Shown here: one piece after another, positions 1 to 5,324 of the stretch
How positions within the stretch are numbered: the first letter of the stretch is position 1
Layout: each line of letters opens with the position of its first letter
Origin: Nitrospinota bacterium
GTDB lineage: Bacteria > Nitrospinota > Nitrospinia > Nitrospinales > Nitrospinaceae
NCBI GenBank assembly: GCA_027298165.1
Contig: JAPUGN010000047.1
Coordinates: 1-6,919, forward strand
Direction of reading: 5' to 3'
DNA length: 6,919 nt
The notes under the pieces: model-generated
Told to the model about the DNA's origin: nothing
The model's input: only the letters and a program-made list of their open reading frames with translations
Database searches by the model: none
Translations under genes and position numbers: made by a program

Positions 1-1155
1 TTTGGTGATTTTGTAGACCACGCCGAGGGAATCGTCGGACAGGTAGAGGTCGCCTGTGGGGGAGAGTTGCACATCCACCGGGCGGCCCTGTTTGTCGCCG
101 TCCGGCAACAACCAGCCGGTGATGAAATCTTGGTGCGACTGAATTTCGCCTTTGTCATTAAGGATGACGCGCACCACTTTGTAACCGGCGGGGACGGACC
201 GATTCCACGATCCATGAAAGGAAATAAACAGGCTGTGGTTGTATTTCGCCGGCAGATTTCCCTTCTGGTAAAACTCGAGGCCCAGCGGCGCCATATGCGC
301 GGTGAAGGTATAGGCCGGAGGTTCGGTTTTGGAGCAATCGAACCCTGTGCCGTATTCCGGATCGGGAATGCCGTTCTCATGACAGCGCGGCCAGCCATAG
401 TCTTTACCTTTGCGGATGATGTTGAGTTCTTCCCTGGGATGATCGTCGCCCTGCCAGTCGCTGCCGTTGTTGACGCCCCACAACTCGCCGGAGTAGGGAG
501 AGAACTCGATGCCCACCGAATTACGCAGTCCCGCCGCGAACAACTCGCCGTGGGTGCCGTCGAGGTCGTAACGCCATACCGCGGCGCGTAACGGGCTGTC
601 CTCGATACACACGTTGCAGGACGAGCCGATGGATAGATAAAACTGGTTTTCTTTGATTTTGATCGTGCGAGTAGAATGGCCGCCGCTGGGAATACCGGTC
701 ACCAGCACCTCGGGTTTCCCATAACTGAAGGGTTTGGCAGTGCGTTTGAGGCGGACCACCCGGTCCTCTTCCGCCACGTACAGGTAGTAGCCGGAATCCA
801 GCTGGACGAACGCCAGACCGTGCGGCACGTCGCGGCCTTCCAGAATCATAACGGGCCGGTCGGCCTGGCCGTCTTGATTGTCATCCGGCAGGGCGACCAC
901 TTTGCCGTCGCGCGCCCGGCTCAGGAACAGGATGCCCTGGTCGTCGAACGCCATGTGGCGGGCCTTGGAAACGTTATCCGCGAACACCGTCAGGCGGATA
1001 TCGTCCGGGACATTCAATTTCAATTTGGAAACATCTCCGGCCCAGCCGCAACCGCTGTCTAGGAAAAGCATCCAAACAAAAAGCAAAAAATAAAATCCGC
1101 CGCTCCGGGCCAAGATGTTTTTAACAGAGGATTGATGACTGGGCCGACCGTTCAT
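1..1155 (-). CDS. PQQ-dependent sugar dehydrogenase (glucose/sorbosone dehydrogenase family), 3' end cut by window
   Basis: Translating the minus strand from ATG 1155-1153 gives 385 residues without a stop. The frame runs off the left edge with VYKITK, which looks like the natural C-terminus, so only a few residues should be missing. The start is set by a strong Shine-Dalgarno, GAAGGAG at 1168-1162, six bases upstream. Residues 1-39 look like a Sec signal peptide: basic N-region, hydrophobic core FYFLLFVWMLFL (21-32), and probable cleavage after GWA (39). Family features are an EF-hand-like loop DDNQDGQAD (91-99), PHGLAF (111-116), GGHSTR with H160 as the likely counterpart of the catalytic His of soluble glucose dehydrogenase, the cysteine pair C180/C183, GLRNSVG with R211 and N212 (probable PQQ/active-site residues), NNGSDWQGDD (229-238), YGWPRCH (253-259), SFHGSWNR (312-319) and GRPVDV (357-362). 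The expected fold is a six-bladed beta-propeller binding PQQ and calcium. The enzyme should oxidise an aldose or similar substrate in the periplasm. The exact substrate cannot be read from the sequence. The gene is divergent from metH and no partner cytochrome is visible. Confidence 0.9.
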   Translation of the reverse strand, partial: MNGRPSHQSSVKNILARSGGFYFLLFVWMLFLDSGCGWAGDVSKLKLNVPDDIRLTVFADNVSKARHMAFDDQGILFLSRARDGKVVALPDDNQDGQADRPVMILEGRDVPHGLAFVQLDSGYYLYVAEEDRVVRLKRTAKPFSYGKPEVLVTGIPSGGHSTRTIKIKENQFYLSIGSSCNVCIEDSPLRAAVWRYDLDGTHGELFAAGLRNSVGIEFSPYSGELWGVNNGSDWQGDDHPREELNIIRKGKDYGWPRCHENGIPDPEYGTGFDCSKTEPPAYTFTAHMAPLGLEFYQKGNLPAKYNHSLFISFHGSWNRSVPAGYKVVRVILNDKGEIQSHQDFITGWLLPDGDKQGRPVDVQLSPTGDLYLSDDSLGVVYKITK

Positions 1156-1214
1156 GATGGACTCCTTCAGATACGTTTAGGGCGGTGATTGTGATAGATG
1201 CATAACGGCCGCTT

Positions 1215-1227
1215 ATTTTATATAATA
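1215..1227 (-). promoter_or_regulatory. Candidate -10 region for the PQQ dehydrogenase gene
   Basis: On the minus strand this run reads TATTATATAAAAT and offers several overlapping near-matches to TATAAT. A start just downstream would leave a leader of roughly 50-60 bases before the ATG at 1155. No good -35 hexamer lies 16-18 bases upstream. The same DNA contains TATAAT on the plus strand, so it could equally serve metH. Confidence 0.25.
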
Positions 1228-1293
1228 GAAACCACGGATAGCGGAAAACATTCCCACCCACTTCTCCCATATCTGTAACTCATTGATTTTATT

Positions 1294-1302
1294 TGTAATA
1301 AT
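1294..1302 (+). promoter_or_regulatory. Candidate extended -10 element for metH
   Basis: The nonamer TGTAATAAT has the TG of an extended -10 promoter followed, after one base, by AATAAT, which matches five of six bases of TATAAT. Transcription would start near 1309 and give a leader of about 38 bases before the metH ATG. The -35 region (around 1273-1279) is a poor match, which extended -10 promoters can tolerate. The call rests on position and motif alone; the perfect TATAAT at 1221-1226 is a competing candidate. Confidence 0.3.
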
Positions 1303-1346
1303 TTTGCCAGTGCAGTTTGTGTCGGGGGGAGCCGGATTGAGGACCG

Positions 1347-4300
1347 ATGACTTTTGAAGACGCTCTGAAAAACCAGATTCTGATCCTGGACGGCGCCATG
1401 GGCACCATGGTGCAGTCGCTGGACGTGACCGACGCCACCTTCGGCGGGTCGCTGTTCCGCATGCTGACCGATTTGCTGGTGTTCGCGCGGCCGGAGCAGT
1501 TGGAGAACATCCATTTCCAGTACCTGCAGGCGGGCGCGAACATCATCGAGACCAACACCTTCGGCGCATCCCCCCTGCGCCTCAAGGAATTCGACTGGTC
1601 GAAGATCGACACCTCGGATATGCACACCGTTCCCGACGGGTTGACGCTGATGGGCGGCCATCTGGAAACCATTGCTCATCATCTGAACGTCGAGGGCAGC
1701 CGCCTGGCGCGCAAGGCGGTCGAGCATTACCAAAGCCTGCCGGAATACGACGGACGTCCCCTGTTCGTCGCCGGGTCCATCGGCCCGTCTAACAACGTGT
1801 TGTCGAGCACCCAGGCGAATTTGCAGAAGACCACGTTCAACGTGGTGGTGGACAACAACCGGGTGCAGGTGGAGGGCCTGATCGATGGCGGGGCGGATGT
1901 GCTGTTGTTCGAAACCCAGCAGGACCTCCTGGAACTCAAGGCTTCGATCATTGGCGCCAACCGCGCGTTCGAAAAGAAGGGCAAGCGCCTGCCGATCATC
2001 GCGCAGGTGACGGTCGACCAGTTTTCCAAAATGCAGATCTTCAATACCGACATCCACGCCGCGTATACCGCCGTTGCGGGCATGGGCATCAGCGTGTTCG
2101 GCATCAACTGCAACGTCGGCCCGGAAGAGATGGCCACCACGGTGAAGCACCTCAGCCATTTTTGCAGGCATCCTATATCGATTGTGCCCAACGCCGGCCA
2201 GCCCGTCTCTGAAGACGGCCAGACTTGTTACAAACTGGAACCGGAAGCGATGGGCGACTTCATGGAACCGTTCGTGAGAGAACACGGCGTGTCCATCATC
2301 GGCGGCTGTTGCGGAACGCGTCCCGATCATATCCGCGTTTTGAGCGACCGATTCAAGGATGCCAAGCCTCTCAAACGGGAAACCGATTCGCATATCTACA
2401 TCTCCGGACCGCAGGAAGCGGTGGCGCTCGACAGCACCGAAGGACTGGTCCGCATCGGCGAAATGCTGAACGTGCGCGGCAGTAAAAAAGTACGCGACGC
2501 GGTGGAAACCGAGGACGGCGTGCGGATGGATGTCCTTGAAGAAGTGGCGCACAGTCAGGTCGACGATCTGGGAATGGAAATCATCGACGTGTGCCTGGAC
2601 AGCAACATCGTTGAGACCGAGAAAATTCTGCCGGAGGTGATTCACGGCGTGACCAGCGACTTCAAGGGCGCGATGTGCATCGACTCGTTTTCGGTCGAAG
2701 CCCTTGCAAAGGGTCTGACCACCTATCCCGGCCGGCCGATTATCAACTCCATCAGTCTGGAGGAATACGCGCCCGGCGTCAGCAAGCTCGACGCGGTGTT
2801 GCGGATGAGTAAGGAGCATCATCCGATTTACATCGCGCTGGTCAACGGACCGAAGGGTCCCGCCATGACCGCCGATGAAAAATACAACCTGGCGGCGGAA
2901 ATCGTGCAGACGGCGCAAGACAAGTATGGCGTCACGCCGGACCAGATTCTGATCGACATCAACGCTTATCCGATCGGCAGTGAATCGATCGAGGGCATGA
3001 ATTTTTGCGAGGAGGCGTTGAACAGCCTGCCGCGCATCAAGGCGATTCATCCCGATCTGAAAACCAGCATCGGCGTCGGCAACCTGACGGCGGGCCTCGG
3101 CCAGAAACCGTATATGCGCAAAGTGCTCACCAGCGTGTTTCTCGACGAGGCGCGGCAGAAGGGGCTGGATTGCGCCATTCTCAATCCGAATCATTACGTG
3201 CCGGTGGAAAGCCTGCCGCCGGAGGATGTCGATCTGGGCCGCAAGATCATTCTCGATCACGACATGGATGCGTTTGAGCGCCTCGAGGCGGTGGCGGTCA
3301 AAAAGAAAACCGGCGCCGTTGCCAAAAAGCACAACTACAACGAACTGCCGCTGGAGGAAAGCATCTGCCTCAAGATCATGGACGGTTACAAGGAGAAGAC
3401 CGCCGGGACGGTCGAGAAAGACGGTTGGACCCATGAATACAAGGACAAAATCGTCCTGCAGGCGGTCGAGGTTCTGGACAGACATGAGCCATTGGATTTC
3501 ATCAGCGATTATCTGATGAAGGCCATGCGGGAGCTGGGCGACGGGTTCGGGCGCGGCGAGGTGAGCCTGCCGCACCTGCTCAAAAGCGCCGACGTGATGC
3601 GCAACGTCATGGGGTTTCTCGAGGCGTGGATGCGGCACACCAGCGGCGTCGAGCCGGGAGCCGCCATCGATTACAAAGGTGTGGTGGTCATCGGTACGGT
3701 GTATCAGGACGTGCACAGCATCGGCAAGGATCTCGCTAAAACCCTGCTTGAAAATTACGGGTACCGGATCATCGATCTCGGCGTCCAGGTGCCGCTCGAA
3801 AAGTTCATCGAAACCGCGCGGGAGGAAAAGGCCGACGCCATCGGCCTCAGCGCCCTTTTGGTGCAGACCTCGAACCACATGATCACTGTCGCGCGCATGC
3901 TGAAGGAAGAGGATTACAATATTCCGGTATTGATCGGCGGCGCGCCCGTCAACGACCGTCATGCCGGGTATGTGGCGATGTGCGGCCAGAACCAGACCGA
4001 ACAAATCTTGTCCAACGTGTTTTATTGCGAAAGCGGCATGGATGGCGTGAATACGATGAACGCGCTGATGGACCGCGATCAACTGCAAGAACTACTGGCC
4101 GCCAACCGGGGAAAGCTCATCCGCAGTTACGAGCGCGCCAAGGGGATCGCGGAGAATCGGGAAAAACTGCTGGCGACCCTCGACCGGCGCAAGGTGAGTT
4201 TCAAGAAGCACGAGGTGATGCAGAACGGTTACGGGGTTCATAAGGTGGAGTTCAGGCTGGGGAAGCTGACCAACGTCATCGATTCCAAAAGCCTGTTCTC

Positions 4301-4973
4301 CCTCAACTGGAAATTCGGCAAGCAATCCTCGTGGAAGAAAAAGGGGGTCACCGCAGAGCAGTTAAAACATCTGCGCGAGGAGTGGATGCAGAAGGCGGAC
4401 GCCAACCGGTGGATCACCCCGCGAGCCCGGTTTGCCATCCTCCCGGCGCAGTCGGAAGACGACGAATTGATCGTTTACCATCCCGAGGATCACGAAAAAG
4501 TATTGGGGCGCATCCGGTGGAGCGTGGTTATCGGCAAGGGGAAGAACGGAAGCAAGGACGTGTTTTCCGTGGCGCAGTATTTTCATTCGAAACGCTCTGG
4601 AATCATGGACGTGGTGGGTTTGCAGATCACCACGGCAGGCCGCAAAATGGAGGAGGTTCTTGCCGACTTCAAAACCGAACATGACTCCGAGTCGGCGCTC
4701 TACCTGCAGGGGCTGGGTGACCGGGTGGCGGAGGATTTTGCCGAATATATTCACGGATTGATGGCTCAGCGCACCGGCCGAAAAAAGGACCAGTTGGGCC
4801 AACGTTACAGTCCGGGCTATCCTGCGATCGAGGATTTGACCAATAATAAAGTTATTTATGACATTTTGGAAACCGAGGATTTGGGCATCACCCTGACCTC
4901 AGCGAATGAGTTCGATCCGCCTAGTACCACGGCGGCGGTGGTGTGTTTTCATCCGGACGCGGGTTATTTTTAA
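1347..4973 (+). CDS. metH: Cobalamin-dependent methionine synthase (5-methyltetrahydrofolate--homocysteine methyltransferase), complete
   Basis: This 1208-residue cytoplasmic enzyme moves a methyl group from 5-methyltetrahydrofolate through methylcobalamin to homocysteine, giving methionine and tetrahydrofolate. The start ATG follows TTGAGG with suitable spacing, and LDGAMGT at 14-20 is where the family expects it. Domains in order: homocysteine/zinc domain (about 1-345) with ETNTFG (68-73) and zinc ligands C255, C321 and C322; pterin-binding domain (about 365-640) with GEMLNVRGS (371-379) and IGVGNLTAGL; cobalamin cap (about 690-770); cobalamin-binding domain with D788, H790 (lower cobalt ligand) and G793 of DxHxxG, S835-A-L837, and G864-G865; and SAM-dependent reactivation domain (about 930-1208) with D979, R1153 and GYP (1157-1159), ending in FHPDAGYF. 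Motifs such as LLVQTS and VLTSVFLDEARQKGLD resemble the actinobacterial/cyanobacterial MetH type rather than E. coli's. Odd points are a roughly 20-residue insertion near 88-110, altered pterin motifs, and no TTA, CTA or TCA codon in the first 915 codons. No frameshift was seen, and key catalytic residues are present, so the enzyme should be functional. Confidence 0.97.
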   Translation: MTFEDALKNQILILDGAMGTMVQSLDVTDATFGGSLFRMLTDLLVFARPEQLENIHFQYLQAGANIIETNTFGASPLRLKEFDWSKIDTSDMHTVPDGLTLMGGHLETIAHHLNVEGSRLARKAVEHYQSLPEYDGRPLFVAGSIGPSNNVLSSTQANLQKTTFNVVVDNNRVQVEGLIDGGADVLLFETQQDLLELKASIIGANRAFEKKGKRLPIIAQVTVDQFSKMQIFNTDIHAAYTAVAGMGISVFGINCNVGPEEMATTVKHLSHFCRHPISIVPNAGQPVSEDGQTCYKLEPEAMGDFMEPFVREHGVSIIGGCCGTRPDHIRVLSDRFKDAKPLKRETDSHIYISGPQEAVALDSTEGLVRIGEMLNVRGSKKVRDAVETEDGVRMDVLEEVAHSQVDDLGMEIIDVCLDSNIVETEKILPEVIHGVTSDFKGAMCIDSFSVEALAKGLTTYPGRPIINSISLEEYAPGVSKLDAVLRMSKEHHPIYIALVNGPKGPAMTADEKYNLAAEIVQTAQDKYGVTPDQILIDINAYPIGSESIEGMNFCEEALNSLPRIKAIHPDLKTSIGVGNLTAGLGQKPYMRKVLTSVFLDEARQKGLDCAILNPNHYVPVESLPPEDVDLGRKIILDHDMDAFERLEAVAVKKKTGAVAKKHNYNELPLEESICLKIMDGYKEKTAGTVEKDGWTHEYKDKIVLQAVEVLDRHEPLDFISDYLMKAMRELGDGFGRGEVSLPHLLKSADVMRNVMGFLEAWMRHTSGVEPGAAIDYKGVVVIGTVYQDVHSIGKDLAKTLLENYGYRIIDLGVQVPLEKFIETAREEKADAIGLSALLVQTSNHMITVARMLKEEDYNIPVLIGGAPVNDRHAGYVAMCGQNQTEQILSNVFYCESGMDGVNTMNALMDRDQLQELLAANRGKLIRSYERAKGIAENREKLLATLDRRKVSFKKHEVMQNGYGVHKVEFRLGKLTNVIDSKSLFSLNWKFGKQSSWKKKGVTAEQLKHLREEWMQKADANRWITPRARFAILPAQSEDDELIVYHPEDHEKVLGRIRWSVVIGKGKNGSKDVFSVAQYFHSKRSGIMDVVGLQITTAGRKMEEVLADFKTEHDSESALYLQGLGDRVAEDFAEYIHGLMAQRTGRKKDQLGQRYSPGYPAIEDLTNNKVIYDILETEDLGITLTSANEFDPPSTTAAVVCFHPDAGYF

Positions 4974-5111
4974 ATGGCATATATACAATAAGAAAATAAA
5001 AGTGGATTTTGAGGAGAGGATGCGATTATCATAATATTATCAAATAAAACAGATACTTAGAGAGCCTACCGATGATATCGCCCATTGTGTCTTATTCGGT
5101 TTTCCATACGA

Positions 5112-5157
5112 CCTTCGTTTTTGTAAAACAAGGGGTTGAGACCTGCCTAAACCCTTT
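5112..5157 (+). other. Two overlapping, mutually exclusive hairpins
   Basis: Hairpin A pairs CCTT (5112-5115) with AAGG (5130-5133) and GTTTT (5117-5121) with AAAAC (5125-5129), leaving one bulged C (5116) and a TGT loop. Hairpin B pairs AAGGGGTT (5130-5137) with AACCCTTT (5150-5157), with one G-U pair and a 12-base loop. Both need bases 5130-5133, so only one can form at a time. Neither is followed by a U-tract, so they are not simple terminators. They lie upstream of the clpC promoter candidate and may just be the metH 3' untranslated region. Confidence 0.3.
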
Positions 5158-5167
5158 AAATAAACGC

Positions 5168-5195
5168 TTGTAAAAAAGGTTCTGTTTGATAAAAT
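5168..5195 (+). promoter_or_regulatory. Candidate sigma70-type promoter for clpC
   Basis: TTGTAA (5168-5173) matches four of six bases of TTGACA. After a 16-base spacer comes TAAAAT (5190-5195), which matches five of six bases of TATAAT and is preceded by the TG of an extended -10 (5187-5188). Transcription would start near 5202 and leave about 115 bases before the clpC ATG. It is the best promoter-like pair in the spacer. No CtsR-type direct repeat or clear heat-shock-sigma promoter accompanies it. Confidence 0.4.
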
Positions 5196-5255
5196 GGTTA
5201 ATTGTGGAACCAGATTATTTTTGAGCTTTCTGCCTGCCTGCCTTTTTGAGGTGAA

Positions 5256-5324
5256 GTGTTCATTGGAAACAACAGTTTAATTACCTTCATGCACCCTCTT
5301 ATCGAAAGTTTAAATCATGTTTAA
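5256..5324 (+). CDS. Possible 22-codon leader ORF overlapping the clpC start
   Basis: GTG at 5256 lies just after GAGGTGAA (5248-5255), a plausible ribosome binding site. The frame encodes VFIGNNSLITFMHPLIESLN plus HV (first residue Met if initiated) and stops at TAA 5322-5324. The stop falls inside the first codons of clpC (ATG 5317-5319), an eight-base overlap in another frame. An internal ATG at 5289 could also start it. clpC's own Shine-Dalgarno is weak (GAAAG, 5304-5308), so ribosomes ending here could re-initiate at clpC. No known peptide is recognised, and a chance open frame of this length is quite possible. Confidence 0.2.
   Translation: MFIGNNSLITFMHPLIESLNHV

Larger units (their letters stand above)
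1156..1346. promoter_or_regulatory. Divergent intergenic region between the PQQ dehydrogenase gene and metH
   Basis: This 191-base spacer separates two genes transcribed away from each other, so it should hold both promoters. It is AT-rich in two patches, 1213-1230 and 1283-1305. The first contains TATAAT on the plus strand (1221-1226), which also reads TATTATATAAAAT on the minus strand (1227-1215). The second contains an extended -10-like box. No convincing -35 hexamer accompanies either. I see no cobalamin or SAM riboswitch, and with so little room before the metH start one is unlikely. The assignment rests on gene orientation and -10-like boxes only. Confidence 0.5.
4974..5316. other. 343-base AT-rich spacer between metH and clpC
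   Basis: No conserved protein gene fits here. Base composition drops sharply in GC compared with both flanking genes. Visible elements are a purine-rich GAGGAG followed closely by ATG at 5020 that opens only a four-codon frame, a perfect ten-base palindrome ATAATATTAT (5031-5040) inside two copies of ATTATCA (5025 and 5036, one helical turn apart), two mutually exclusive small hairpins (5112-5157), a promoter candidate (5168-5195), a five-base-pair hairpin (5195-5212) followed by a T-rich run, and a possible leader ORF (5256-5324). No strong intrinsic terminator for metH is evident: the stems are short or lack a following U-tract. Confidence 0.7.

Noticed and set aside
67..1062. Plus-strand open frames across the PQQ dehydrogenase gene
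   Set aside because: They are antisense shadows. The minus-strand product shows clear signal peptide and family motifs, while these translations show none.
1156..1346. Cobalamin or SAM riboswitch upstream of metH
   Set aside because: No recognisable B12-box or SAM-aptamer core was seen, and the space between the likely start site and the ATG is too short.
1218..4088. 956-codon open frame on the minus strand opposite metH
   Set aside because: It begins with TTG, lies in exact codon register with metH, and its translation is a His/Asp/Val/Arg-rich string with no recognisable domain. It is fully explained by the lack of TTA/CTA/TCA codons in metH.
5056..5086. Heat-shock-sigma-like promoter (CTTAGAG ... 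CCCATT)
   Set aside because: The -35-like part is a poor match and the spacing of about 18 bases is longer than usual for sigma32.
5195..5222. Possible intrinsic terminator: TGGTT/AACCA hairpin followed by a T-rich run
   Set aside because: The stem has only five base pairs with an eight-base loop, the T-run is interrupted, and it overlaps the -10 box of the clpC promoter candidate. It is too weak to call.
5231..5242. Three tandem TGCC units
   Set aside because: At twelve bases it is too short to be a meaningful repeat locus, with no associated element.
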